A stretch of 64,000 bases of DNA from Diphasiastrum complanatum (lineage: Eukaryota > Streptophyta > Lycopodiopsida > Lycopodiales > Lycopodiaceae). A program made the translations under genes and the position numbers. This document shows positions 1 through 11,369 of this stretch, piece by piece; within the stretch, counting starts at the first letter, position 1, and each line of letters opens with the position of its first letter. Under the pieces are notes generated by a model, which made no database searches, was not told the DNA's origin, and saw only the letters and a list, made by a program, of their open reading frames with translations. Location: contig CM055102.1 of NCBI GenBank assembly GCA_029204225.1, positions 32,918,085-32,982,084 of the forward strand. The letters are read 5' to 3'.

Positions 1-830
1 GGTTGTCCAATCCATTGTGGAGTGTTTGCATTTGTGGATGTAGGTTTACCCTTTGTAGTGAGAATTGTTGGTTTGATTGAAGTTGGTTTCGGAAGGCTAT
101 CGATGGGAAGCAAGCCTAGTTGCTTAACCAAGTGATGGATGAATACTCGTTTCAAGGATGGGAATGGTTTGATTGTATATTGTTTTGTTTGTGGTAGCTC
201 TTTTAGTATGTTATAAACAAGTATGGTGATGCCACCAAGAATTGTTGTGGGTTTTGAGGATGTTATGAGTAAAATTGTTGTTTGTATTGCCTTGAATGTG
301 TGTTGGAGGCTTGTTTCGTAAGCATTGAATGTTTGTGGAATAGAAATTGTCTTTTAATCTTTGAATGCTTGGATGTTCTAGTGATGTGGGCATACCCTTG
401 AGTGTTTGGAAGTTGTGTCTGCAATTGAGAGGATCGAGTATCAATAAGTATTGGAAAGGATACAAGGGATCATGTTGAATGTGGTTGTTGGCTATGGCAT
501 CATTAACAAGGACATTCGTCACTCGAAAGGCACCTGCCTACATGGACCTGCACCTCTCCGTTTGTCATCTGTGGCAGATCAATTACAGCTCAAAATCACT
601 ATTTGTGGCAAATTTGAAACACCAGACCTGTCGTGGCATCGTAGACCTGTTTGAGATAAAAATCAGAACTGTCGAGGCTTTTCTAGCCCTCATTGGACCT
701 GTTGTGGCCTGCCTTGCCACATGGGAGCTTGATATGCCTCACTGCCTTGTTGTTGCCACGATTTATGCCCACCCTATGCTAAGTTCTTGCCTGCGGCCCT
801 CGGTTATGTCTACTGCCTACTATGGACTAG
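1..830. other. Non-coding flank, nothing recognised
   Basis: AT-rich stretch without a supported gene. The short open frames between about 450 and 910 lack recognisable domains, and the largest runs into the inverted repeat that follows, so they are treated as chance. The GC content rises after about 650, towards the palindrome. Confidence 0.5.
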
Positions 831-1015
831 GTAGCGGGCGTGAGCAGGCCGCTACCGTGTGTATTTGGTGGTCAGTACCTACCGAGCGGCTCGTGTGTAT
901 TTGGTGGTGACTACCTACCTTGCCGCTCTGTGGTCACTACCTACCTACCTACCTGTGCGGCAAGGTAGGTAGTGACCACCATTTGCCCGGTAGCGGGCCT
1001 GCTCACGCCCGCTAC
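831..1015. repeat. Nested inverted repeat (hairpin-forming)
   Basis: The outer arms 831-856 and 989-1015 are reverse complements apart from one missing base. Inner arms 903-926 and 957-980 are reverse complements with one mismatch. Shorter related pieces at about 868-890 and 930-956 repeat the CTACCTACC and GTGGTCA words. The whole block can fold into a long hairpin. It ends about 140 bases before the first start codon of the recombinase pseudogene, so it may be the end of that element or an unrelated MITE; the sequence does not decide. Confidence 0.8.
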
Positions 1016-1153
1016 GGGCGCCGGGCGTAATTTGCGGACAGCTGTGTTTTTTGAAATAGATCTCTTCTCGTCACGAAATAAATATCTCTTCCCGTCTCTC
1101 TCCGTTCATTTTCCTATTATGCAGCAAGCTCCTACAGCCTTTGTTTTCTGATT

Positions 1154-3231
1154 ATGCAGCAATCTCCTACGACTATGAATGTTGATACGATGGGTTCCTC
1201 TGTTCGTTTTGATGAGGATATGCAGGACAACAATAAAGAAAATCTCAATCATGGGATACAATGTAAAAGTCAGAAGAGAAAGCTCTCACAAACTAGAAAG
1301 GACATGTTCTGTGTCGATCAGGTTGCCCAACCTGCATCATCTGCGTGCATGGAAATTGTGTTGTACAAGGAAAATCATGTTGATGTTGGTCGTTCAATAG
1401 GTTGTTCTCGTTTTCCTGTTAAACCTACGGAGTTTATTCCTTTGGAAAAGCAAGAATGGGATCATTTCATCAGAAACTCAGAAAATCCCAGCGCTCGAAA
1501 CGAATCATGGTGTCGGAATAGATTTGATGCATGGAGGGCTCATTGCCATATGGACTGTTCCAGGAAGATTGAAGAGATTCCGCTACCCATTCTTCATTTC
1601 TACCAACAAAGCTGTCCAGGAATCTATGCAGAGGAGTCGCGACTCATGAGCCAATAAATCACGTCGCAAAGTTGATGAGCTCTCTGTTGCTGATGAGAGG
1701 AAGATACTTGAGCATCCTGCTCACCAAGTATTTCATGCCCATGGAGTTCAGAAACGATTTGCTCTCTTTTGTTTTACTTTCTTCATGATTCGTGGGAGTT
1801 CTGAGCTCTACAAGGTCATGTTTCGTGATTTCACAGTGGAGACTTGACAATAGCTGCAAAACGTATCTCAAGTACGTCAATGAAATTTTAGAGATGTGGA
1901 GGGACGTTTGATTGTCTTTAGGAGAGTCGTTTATTGCAATATGGCAATCTCTCAATGCTTATACGGATATGCTTGTATGCAGGTACGATGAGAGGTGCAG
2001 TAAAAATTATAAAGTGTCTATGAAACGTTTTCAAGATGAGCATTTTTGACCTCCTGTGTTTTCCTACGATTCTGATGTACTGTTGACTTGGAGAACTCTT
2101 GTAGAGCACATGCCTGATGGTGCTGAAGATGGACACCTTTTCCTCTCTCCTATCTGTAATCCACGATCAAAGATATGGTCTAAGAAAGGTGTAAACGTAG
2201 GGGAGAGTATTATGAGGTGCTGGATGAAGCAAATGACTGAGACTGTAGGTATTCAAGGTGATTTTACAAACAAATCGGGCAGAGTGACCTCAATAACTCG
2301 CATGAGTGCTGCCCAAGTGCCTCGAGAGGTAATGACCACTGTTACAGGTCACCGAAACATCAAAACTCTTGAGCGGTATGATAGGTCTACTATCATAAAA
2401 CATCATGCAGCACAAGCTTTGGCTCGGGAACCTTACGATCGTGTCACAGGGAGGGTGCTTGACTTCAACTACCATTACAACAAGCAGTTGGAGGCGTGGC
2501 ATCAAAATCATGGTAGTACAATTGAAATTGATTCATCTCCTTCTGCCATTGAACCTGCTTCTATTGACGTTGCCGCTCAATCTGCTTTTTCTGATGTGAC
2601 CATTTCTACTGAGCATGTAAATGTAGATCCCCACAGATCTATGAAATCTAACGTGGTTAGTAAGGCAGACCATCCTTCAACCAATCATTGTGTAAGCGAA
2701 GATTTTGTTGGCCAAACTGTTCATGATTCTAGCACTTCAAAGGTTCCAATCAAAACAGAAATGGTTCAAGAAGAATCTTTCGAAAAATATCATCAATTTT
2801 GGGACAACTTTGATTGGGATAACGTTGATTGGGAGAAGCTACAGATGACCATGCCTGACATTGTAAAAGGCAGGGTTGAGGTCCAAGTTTATGTGCAAAC
2901 AACTTGCAACTCATCAACTTCTGTTGGCAATACACCATATGAGCAACCCACTCTGGCTGCTATATCTGCTGCTATATCTTCAGTGCCATCTGTTACTTTT
3001 TTGGCTCCCATATCATCATCACCTTCAACAGTAGTTTCATCCAATGTTCCTCACCTTAGTGGCAATTTTTCACACAACGTTTTCAATTTTACGTTGGTTG
3101 ATGCAAACCAGTTACGTGGAGTTCTGCAAGACTTGAAGGTGGCCGGAACAGCTAATAGTATACTCCGGGCAAACTGTTTTAGGAATGTTCTTTGGCGTTC
3201 TTTTTTTGATGTAGCAATGTGCAGTGACTGA
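1154..3231 (+). pseudogene. Crypton-like tyrosine recombinase, frame-broken
   Basis: The gene is read in three successive frames. 1154-1657 encodes an N-terminal helical part (WCRNRFDAWRAH), like the core-binding segment of DUF3504/Crypton-type recombinases. Around 1735-1840 another frame holds the first catalytic Arg (R-G-S-S-E-L, Arg codon 1791-1793). 1984-3231 holds the C-terminal catalytic half, with one in-frame TGA before 2056. In that half the box II motif reads T-N-K-S-G-R (2266-2283), followed by T-G-H (His 2350-2352) and the likely nucleophile Tyr in E-R-Y-D-R (2377-2379). Box II normally reads H-x-x-R; here Lys replaces His. About 280 residues of acidic and Ser/Thr-rich tail follow, without a known domain. 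Tyrosine recombinases of this type cut and rejoin DNA and mobilise Cryptons. Family is inferred from motif order. Frame breaks argue against activity unless introns restore the frame. Confidence 0.7.
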
Positions 3232-4647
3232 ATACTTAGTTTGCAATTAGTTGTAAGAATTGATACGTCACCAATAAGAATTGATACGTTACCAAGAAGT
3301 TTTTCTACTTTTTGATAGGTTAATTCAACTTAGGTGTTGGCAATACTGCACAAGGTAGCATGACATGAGCCTGCTATCCTTCGTGGTTTTCACAAGGTTC
3401 ATTCAGGTTGACTCAAAAATTCATCTGAGCAACCATTAATTCATTCTTTTGTATGCGACTCACGTGAAATAAAGCTACGCATTCAACATGCGTCTGTTTT
3501 TCAAAAGCTAGCACTGAGATTGGCTATTTACTTATTGCAATGCAAAAAATGACACTGGGAACATTACTTCCACAAAATCAGTGGACCGTTCTTTGTTCTG
3601 ATTCCTGAGCCTGCTGAATATTTCAAAATACGTCGCAAATGCGTTCTTTGTTCTGATTCCTAAGATTCCTGAGCATGCTGACTTTGAAACAACAGGATGC
3701 AACTAACTCACCTTTTCGTTTTTAAAGAGAATCGTCAGCCAGTAATGATGCTGGAAGTGAGATCCTGGCGGTTTTAATGAGATCGTGGCAAGGCACGCTG
3801 AAAACTACTTTTTCTAGAAACTTCCTAAAACGTGTACCAGGTACCAAGTACTTGGTAGGTACTTGAATTTATTAAAATAATAGGCATCAAAATACAGCTC
3901 TGAACATTGATGTTCAGAACCTATCAACATGTGCCACGTGTCCAATATGAGCCAAAAATGCACATTACGGCCTGCCCTCTGTCCTTTACTGCCTGTCTGC
4001 GGAAATGAGGCCTATTTTCGATCTGCCACGTGGCCATATCCTGCTGCTTGTCTGCGTGGGTGTGGCCTGCCTAAAATATGTCTGCGACTTGTGTTGCCTG
4101 CTTCATCGCTGGTTGCAGTCATGATAATTCGCCAAACTATTGTTCTTCCCATCTATGAATGACCTATCCTACTGTGTCGATGGCCTGTGTTTCATCTCCG
4201 TTGTCTGCTATCTTCTGTGCGATTGATTACCTGCCATTGAGTTTTCTAGTTGGTGGCCATATGCGTAGCATGGCATTCTTGTTCCAGCTTTACTGCACAT
4301 GCTTGCTGCATACCTCCATTTTCATACTTGAACTACGCTTCGTCGCTAACTGCATTCACACTACACGCAAGCGGTCTTCATAATTCAAAGACAAACGGCA
4401 AGTGCCAACCGGAGTTCCAAGGGCAAGAGAGCGACATTCATGACTAAATTTTCGCACATAATTGCTACCTAAACTACACATTGAGGTATGATTTGATTTT
4501 TATTTCTATTCGTACCAATGGCATAAAGCGGTGTGCTTTAGACCATGGTGTGATAACATAGTTTTAATCATTCGTGATTTGAATGAGATTTTTTACAAGC
4601 GTTTTTGGTGAAGCAAGTTCTTTTGGAAGGACTAATTGCATCGTTTT
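3232..4647. other. Non-coding 3' flank of the recombinase
   Basis: No gene recognised. A short imperfect tandem repeat around AAGAATTGATACGT lies at about 3255-3297. A 14-base perfect palindrome (ACCAAGTACTTGGT) lies at 3843-3856 inside a region rich in GTACC/GGTAC words. Either could mark an old element end; neither is decisive. Confidence 0.4.
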
Positions 4648-4797
4648 GAAGAATGAGGTCATACTGATCTAAGTTCTGATACGCATTGATCAAAGATTGC
4701 ATTTTGTGGTTGAATCTAGTTTAGAAGAATGAGGTCATGCTGATCTAAGTTCTGATACGCATTGATCAATGATTGCATTTTGTGCTTGAATCTAGTT
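4648..4797. repeat. Tandem duplication, unit about 75 bp
   Basis: 4648-4723 and 4724-4797 are nearly identical copies, both opening with GAAGAATGAGGTCAT and closing with GAATCTAGTT. Only a few bases differ, so the duplication is fairly recent. No coding content. Confidence 0.85.
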
Positions 4798-5888
4798 AAC
4801 CGGGTGAATGATTTGGAGTTTGGTAATGAATCAGTTTTTTAGTACAAATTGGAGTTCATTAGGAATTATAGTAATGCATAAACAAATTTTGTGTGGTTAA
4901 TTAGAGCAATGATTGTTTCTCGTTTTCCAACTTATTAAGCGAAACCAATAATGTTTTTAGCCAGGGTTTATTGGCATCATATTGAATTGATTATTGCCAT
5001 GTGCTTTATGAAAAAGTAAAGAAACGTGTTTTTGCTTTACGTTTTGCTAGGATAGACCTGTTAGTTTGAACGACAATAAAGCATCAAGTTCGGAAATGTT
5101 TTTTCGTCATTTATGGAGAGTGTATTAACTTGACCCGACCTCTGTGAAACACCAAAGTAGGAAGTCCGCCAGAAACAGCTGAAACACGTCGTTCTGGCTA
5201 AGTCGCAACATAGGCACACCATTTTTGGTATTGTCTAGCGAAATATCTAGACCCGAAATTTGGGAAACGCTAGTGTCCAATGAACAGGATGGTATGCGTA
5301 ATGTACTCACCATTTTTCCACTTGACCTGTCCAGTTGCAAATCGATGTTGTTCGCAACTTAGAGTATTCTCTGCTAGTTTTTACCACATTGGGTTCTGAC
5401 CAAGTTAGGGTCAGTTGGGTTCGAGGAACCATAAGTTATACTAGGGAAATGTACCATCGCATCCTAGAGTCGATTTAGCCATGGATTTTTAGAGTTACAT
5501 CAGCTATGGATTTTTTATAGCATCATCTTTCATACATTCAAGTAGTATGTTGTTAGGTGATTACCATGCATCTTACGGGGTATGCTAACGAGTTCGCCGC
5601 CTATAATATCATACGAGTTTAGGGAAAAGTTATCCTCATCATCATAGAGAGACACAAAAAGTCTTATTTGATCAGTAGGACGATATCGTATGGTGGAATG
5701 TCATTGTTGCATGGGAGAGTCATGTCATTGAAGTACCTAGTACAATAAGTATGGCCACCAAGTTATGACCTAACCCAAATAACGAGATATCATGTTAGGT
5801 TATGTGTAGCCAAGGATTCCACCTGAATTTTAAACTATTAGACTCAATACATTGGACCGAATACCCATCCTACATCAAGTACCTAGTT
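4798..5888. other. AT-rich spacer, nothing recognised
   Basis: No supported gene, LTR or repeat. It forms the target site region of the copia element that follows. Sequence after 12054 should be its continuation, because both sides carry GCAAG. Confidence 0.4.
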
Positions 5889-5893
5889 GCAAG

Positions 5894-6575
5894 TGTTAAA
5901 AATTCACAATTCTAGCTTGACTAGTTTTGGTCATATGACTTGTAAATAGTTAGATGGTCATGATGTGGCTTGTCACACGTGCCAAATAGCATAGGATTCC
6001 ATTCATAAGGATGTTCTCAAGTAGACCTAAGTGTTAGAGCCTTTGGAATGAGTCCAAATTATGGTTAGATACAAGGGAGAAAAAATAGGAGCTATTTTTG
6101 GTAATTTTTGCATTGCTGAGGGATCTCCAAGATTCCAACCCTAACCTGGTAGGGATGAAAGATCCACCAAAATTAGCATTAGGGATAGGTTTAGGGCTAC
6201 TCATACCTACCCAAAACCGTGATGGATCATGTATATATAGGTGATGATATCTCACCAAAATCAATCAAGCAATTTCATGTTTTTTCTCTCATAATGGTGC
6301 AATTGCTCTCTATGTTCAGAATTGTTTGAGTACTTGTGATTACTAATGATTATAGGATTGAATGTAGGTCTGGTGTACAGTACTCAGACTGTGGGAGGCC
6401 GTACTTTCACACGTGTGAAGCCTTCTTCAAGGATTTGGGCCATTTAGTGAGGTTCAAGCATAGATTTTTGATGGATTTTGATGGTTCAACTTGTGCTAAT
6501 CTTATGAAATCATAATCTATTGTTTCCCTCATCATTTCAAGTGTTTTAGGATCCTTATTTGCTGTAATTTTTACA
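5894..6575 (+). repeat. 5' LTR of the young copia element
   Basis: It starts TGTTAAAAATTC and ends TTTTTACA. A TATA-like GTATATATAG at 6231-6240 is the likely promoter of the element. It matches the 3' LTR at 11370-12049 almost completely. Confidence 0.96.
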
Positions 6576-6587
6576 TGGTATCAGAGC
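6576..6587 (+). other. Primer-binding site, initiator-Met tRNA type
   Basis: TGGTATCAGAGC directly abuts the LTR end, as in most plant copia elements. It pairs with the 3' end of initiator tRNA-Met to prime minus-strand DNA synthesis. Confidence 0.93.
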
Positions 6588-7386
6588 CTAAAGGCTGAAA
6601 TGAGCTGAATCCTTGGTTTTCATTCAATTTGATCACAATTTTTGATCTAAATCTTGTGTAGATTGGATCTTAGCATCTAGTATTGATTCTAGAACTCAAA
6701 GTGAGTCAAATACATTGGAGATTGGTGTTGTGTGACTTCATTTTCAGGTATTTAGGTGTCTAAAACCAGAGGCAAAGTTGAATTCAATTCACATTACCAA
6801 GATAGCAAGTTTTGCTTGCTCCAAGCATTGATTTCTAAGCGAGTTTTGGAGGTGATTTCATAGAGGAGGCTTTCTAGCATTCAAGGAGAGGGAAGATCAG
6901 AGTTTTGGGGACTCTTCAAGGCTGTTCTAAGGTGTAGTAGGCACCTCCTAAAGTGATTTAGGTTCAGTCCAACCATTGCTTGACTTATGCACCAAATTAG
7001 ATCAATTTTTCATCAATTTTGATCATTTTTTGCTTGTGATTGGATAGTAGATTGTGTTGCATCCTCATTAAGTTCCATTTAGGTCTTTTACAAGTGATTT
7101 TGGAAGTATATTAGGTTGCTGAAATTCACTCTTGATCAGATCATTTGGAAGCTTTAATGTTCTTTATAGAAAGAGGGGCAATTCTACTAGTATTGTCTAC
7201 TTCAATCAAGCAAGTGCATTGTTTCTAGTATTCTATGATTTGATTTTGTTAGAGATCATTCTTAGATCTTTATAGGAAGTCTATTACTGATCTTTTCAGG
7301 TCCCTAAGAAGTGGGATAAGGTAGACCTTCAATCAAATCAATAGAAGTAACCTTCATTTGTGTCAAGTCCTTGATTAGGAGACTAG

Positions 7387-10300
7387 ATGGCATCTATAAA
7401 TGCATATCTTTTGGATACTAATGAAAGGCTCAACAAAACTAACTATTCCATATGGAAAGTTAGAATGGAATCTATCATGATCATGCAAGATCTGATGGAA
7501 ATTGTAAATGGTAAGGAGGGTGAACCTATTCATCCTCAAGAAAAAGCCAAATACATCAAGAGGTGCAATGTTGCACTACATTGCATAAAAATGAATGTTG
7601 CAAATGAACTCTTAAGAGAGGTAGGAGATTGCACTTCAGCTCAAGATGCTTGGGAGACTTTGCAAAAGGTCTATGAATCCAAGAACCAAACTAGAATGTT
7701 AGCTTTGAAGAATCAAATCTATAGAAGCTATCAAAAGAAAGGAGAGAGTGCACATACTTTTGTCCTAAGAGTAAAGGAATTGAACAAAGAGCTAGCCTTT
7801 ATAGGTGACCCTATCAAGGATGAAGAGCTTGTTCAACTCATATTGAATGGACTAAGCTTTGAATTTGACAATTTGGTTCAGGGATATGCAATTATGGGTA
7901 AGCTACCCATACTTGAAGAACTCCAAGGCACACTCATGGCCGAGGAATCAAGAAGGAGCCAAATGCAAGAGAGGATGGATAGGCTTTCCATCCAAGGTGG
8001 AGATGACCAAGCTCTCTTCACCAAAGGAAAAGGCAAGTCCAAAGGCAAAGGATCAACATTCAAGAAGTCTACAAAGCTTGAGGATCAAGAAGGACCCCCA
8101 AAGGCATCTCCATCAACCACCAAAGTCAAGAAGGACAAATCAAAGGTGAAGTGCTACTATTGTAGCAAGATGGGGCATTATGCCTCGGAATGCTTCAAGA
8201 GGAAGCAAGATCAAAGCCAAGCCAACATGAGCAAAGAGGAGGAGGAGGAGAGTTCACATGAGGACTCTCTCATGATGTCCATATTTTCTTCAACAAGCTT
8301 CAAAGGAGAAGATCCTTGGTGGATTGACTCGGGTGCTAGTTCACACATGACTAGTAAAAGGGAGTTTTTCTCTTCTCTCTTATCTTATGATGGACCTATA
8401 AAGTCTATGTATACAGCAAATGATGAAGCTTGTAAGATTGAAGGAGTTGGTAGCATTCCCCTTTGTTTAGGATCTTCCAAAAAGATCAACATAGAAGGTG
8501 TTTTGTACATTCCTACAATAACAAAGAATCTACTAAGTGTTGGCCAAATGGTAGACAATGGTTTCAATGTTGACTTTGCTTCAAATGAATGTTTCATCAA
8601 GAAGAAGGGTAAGATAGTGGCTAAGGGCACTAGACTTGGCAAACTTTATAAGCTGGATGCATTTGTGGATACTAATGTTGTCATGTTGGCCGAGAAGAGC
8701 AAGATATCTACCTTTACTTTATGGCACAAAAGACTTGGACATGTCAACTCGGGTTCCATGGAGGCTATGATCAAGGAGGAGTATGCTTTAGGCCTACCAA
8801 GGTCTATTGGGAAGGAAGACAAGGTTTGTGAAGCTTGTGCCTTATCCAAGGCACATAAGAAGGTGTTTCCTAACTCCATCACAAAGTCATCTCATCCTCT
8901 TGAACTCATACACTCGGATGTGCACATTGCTAGCACCAAATCTAATGGAGGTTCATCCATGTTTTTAACCTTCATTGATGACTACTCAAGATATTGTTGG
9001 GTGTTCTTACTTTCCTTCAAGTCTCAAGTATTTGATACTTTTGTAAAGTTCAAGTTGTTTGTGGAAAAGCATCATAATCATAGCATCAAGATTCTTAGAA
9101 GTGACAATGGTGGAGAATTCATCTCCAATGAGTTCAAGGCCTTTTGTGAGGAGGAAGGGATCAAGAAAGGGACTTCTTGTCCTTACACTCCTCAACAAAA
9201 TGGAGTTGCTGAAAGAAGGAATAGAACATTATGTGAATGTTCTAAGGCTTTAAGATTAGATGCTTGTTTGCCCAAATCCTTTTGGGGTGAGTCTCTTGTA
9301 TGTGCAAACTACTTGATGAATAGGGTGTCTTGCAAAGCAATTGAAGGCAAAACTCCTTGTGAGATGTTGTATGGAAAGAAACCCAATCTTAATCACTTGA
9401 AAGTTTTTGGGTGTATATGTTATGTGCATGTGCCATTGGAAACAAGGACCAAGGAGGATCCATTTTTCACAAGAGGGATCATGCTTGGATATGCAAGCTC
9501 AAGCAAGGGCTACAAACTCTATCTCCCATCCTTGAACAAATTTGTTGTTTCAAGGGATGTCATCTTTGATGAACATCATATGCATATGCTTGAAGAAGGC
9601 TCAAGTGCTCCAACAATCAAGAAGAAGATGGCCGAGGAGCAAGATCTTGGTTTTGAGGAGGAGCTCATGGAGGAGCAAGCACCAAACCCACCTATCACAC
9701 CAAGGAGATCTTCAAGGGCAAAAGTGGAGCCATCAAGGCTCACATATCAAGGCAAAGGACAGCAAGTTGAGGGTATCTCATCCACTTCTTATGCTTTATC
9801 TAGTTTTGAAGAACCGTCTAATGTTGAAGATGCATTGAACTCCAAAGAATGGTATAAAGCTATGTTGGATGAGTATGATGCCTTGATTGAGAATGAAACT
9901 TGGTTGCTTGTTGAGAGACCTCAAAGGAATGTAATAGGATGCAAGTGGGTCTTCAAGCTTAATCTGAATGCAAATGGGAGTGTTAACAAACATAAATCAA
10001 GATTAGTTGCAAAAGGTTATGCTCAAGAGAGAGGGATAGACTATGAGGAAACTTTTGCACCCGTGGCCAAGATGGTCACAATAAGACTAATCATTGCACT
10101 TGCATCACATTTTGGATGGATTCTATGTCAAATGGATGTCTCTAATGCTTTCTTGAATGGTTTTTTGGAAGAGGATATCTATATGGAGCAGCCACAAGGG
10201 TTCATCAAGCATGGAATGGAGAACAAAGTATGCCATCTCCAAAGAAGCATCTATGGCTTGAAGCAAGCCTCGAGATCTTGGAATTCAAGACTACATTGCT

Positions 10301-11355
10301 ATCTTATTTCACTTTCTTTTGTTCAAAGTGAATATGATCCCACTCTTTACATTAAGTTTGATGATGTTGGTATTGTACTTTTACTCATTTATGTAGATGA
10401 CATCATCATTAGTGGAAATAGTGTTGATGGTATTGAAAATATCAAGATAGATCTATCCTTAGAGTTCAAGATGGTAGATCTAGGGTGTCTTCACTTCATC
10501 TTAGGCATAGAAGTACTTAGAGGGTCTGATTTTATCTTTATAAGTCAAGTAAACTATGATCAAAGTCTTTTGAAGAAGTTTAAGATGGAAGTATGCAAAA
10601 GTGTTGACACACCAATGGAGCAAGATGTAAAAGTGCCAAATGAAGATGATGAAAGATCCTTCATGGACATCACTTTGTTTAGGCAACTTATAGGTTCCTT
10701 AATGTGGATCACTATAACTAGACCAGATCTTAGCTTTAGTGTATGTAGGTTGAGCCAATCCATGCAAAAGCCATTGAATATCCATTGGAAAAAGGCTAAG
10801 AGGATTCTAAGATACATCTCGGGTACATTGGATTTTGGGATTCTATATAGAGGAGATGTGATTAACCTTCATGCATTTAGTGATTCAGATTTTGCAGGGG
10901 ACAAGAGGGATAGGAAATCAACAAGTGCCTATTCAACTTTCATAGGAGAAGGTGTGGTTTCATGGCTTTCAAAAAAGCAAGAAACTATATCTCTATCTTC
11001 AACCGAGGCCGAGTACAAAGCTTTGACAACCACTACAAAGGAGGTACTTTGGATCAAGAGATTATTGGTGGAACTAAAGATCATGGATTCAGAGGAGGCA
11101 CCAATCATCTACAATGACAATATATCAGCCCAACACCTTGCATCTAACCCAATCTTCCATGCAAGATCTAAGCACATTGAGATATGCCATCACTTTGTGA
11201 GAGAAATGGTGCAAGCCAAGGAGATTGCTTTGGAGCATGTTCCAAGCAATGAATGTGTAGCTGATCTACTTACTAAACCACTTCAAAAGACACCTTTTAT
11301 GAAGTTCAGATCATCACTTGGAGTGATTAGTAAAGCAATGATTGAACCAAGCTAG
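7387..11355 (+). CDS. Ty1-copia gag-pol polyprotein, intact
   Basis: A single 1322-codon frame encodes all proteins of the element. The gag region fills residues 1-250, followed by a CCHC zinc knuckle (C-x2-C-x4-H-x4-C) at 256-269 for RNA packaging. The aspartic protease motif DSGAS is at 314-318. Integrase has its zinc-binding H447, H452, C481, C484 and the D511-x61-D573-x35-E609 catalytic triad. Reverse transcriptase shows D917 in QMDVSNAF and YVDD at 1002-1005. RNase H has SDSDFAG around 1165-1171 and the conserved SSTEAEY. The order protease-integrase-RT-RNase H defines copia. There is no envelope-like ORF and no separate gag stop, so gag to pol ratio must be set another way. The first ATG follows the leader and opens with the gag homology, which supports this start. 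Related, broken copies lie at 18.49-19.40 kb and 33.5-35.2 kb on the minus strand. Confidence 0.97.
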   Translation: MASINAYLLDTNERLNKTNYSIWKVRMESIMIMQDLMEIVNGKEGEPIHPQEKAKYIKRCNVALHCIKMNVANELLREVGDCTSAQDAWETLQKVYESKNQTRMLALKNQIYRSYQKKGESAHTFVLRVKELNKELAFIGDPIKDEELVQLILNGLSFEFDNLVQGYAIMGKLPILEELQGTLMAEESRRSQMQERMDRLSIQGGDDQALFTKGKGKSKGKGSTFKKSTKLEDQEGPPKASPSTTKVKKDKSKVKCYYCSKMGHYASECFKRKQDQSQANMSKEEEEESSHEDSLMMSIFSSTSFKGEDPWWIDSGASSHMTSKREFFSSLLSYDGPIKSMYTANDEACKIEGVGSIPLCLGSSKKINIEGVLYIPTITKNLLSVGQMVDNGFNVDFASNECFIKKKGKIVAKGTRLGKLYKLDAFVDTNVVMLAEKSKISTFTLWHKRLGHVNSGSMEAMIKEEYALGLPRSIGKEDKVCEACALSKAHKKVFPNSITKSSHPLELIHSDVHIASTKSNGGSSMFLTFIDDYSRYCWVFLLSFKSQVFDTFVKFKLFVEKHHNHSIKILRSDNGGEFISNEFKAFCEEEGIKKGTSCPYTPQQNGVAERRNRTLCECSKALRLDACLPKSFWGESLVCANYLMNRVSCKAIEGKTPCEMLYGKKPNLNHLKVFGCICYVHVPLETRTKEDPFFTRGIMLGYASSSKGYKLYLPSLNKFVVSRDVIFDEHHMHMLEEGSSAPTIKKKMAEEQDLGFEEELMEEQAPNPPITPRRSSRAKVEPSRLTYQGKGQQVEGISSTSYALSSFEEPSNVEDALNSKEWYKAMLDEYDALIENETWLLVERPQRNVIGCKWVFKLNLNANGSVNKHKSRLVAKGYAQERGIDYEETFAPVAKMVTIRLIIALASHFGWILCQMDVSNAFLNGFLEEDIYMEQPQGFIKHGMENKVCHLQRSIYGLKQASRSWNSRLHCYLISLSFVQSEYDPTLYIKFDDVGIVLLLIYVDDIIISGNSVDGIENIKIDLSLEFKMVDLGCLHFILGIEVLRGSDFIFISQVNYDQSLLKKFKMEVCKSVDTPMEQDVKVPNEDDERSFMDITLFRQLIGSLMWITITRPDLSFSVCRLSQSMQKPLNIHWKKAKRILRYISGTLDFGILYRGDVINLHAFSDSDFAGDKRDRKSTSAYSTFIGEGVVSWLSKKQETISLSSTEAEYKALTTTTKEVLWIKRLLVELKIMDSEEAPIIYNDNISAQHLASNPIFHARSKHIEICHHFVREMVQAKEIALEHVPSNECVADLLTKPLQKTPFMKFRSSLGVISKAMIEPS

Positions 11356-11360
11356 ACAGT

Positions 11361-11369
11361 GAGGAGGAG
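11361..11369 (+). other. Polypurine tract
   Basis: GAGGAGGAG immediately before the 3' LTR and a few bases after the gag-pol stop. It is the expected primer for plus-strand synthesis. Confidence 0.85.

Noticed and set aside
479-910. 143-codon open frame near the window start
   Set aside because: No recognisable domain, odd composition, and it runs into the inverted repeat at 831-1015.
6576-6587. A tRNA gene fragment
   Set aside because: The match to initiator tRNA-Met is just the 12-base primer-binding site next to the LTR.
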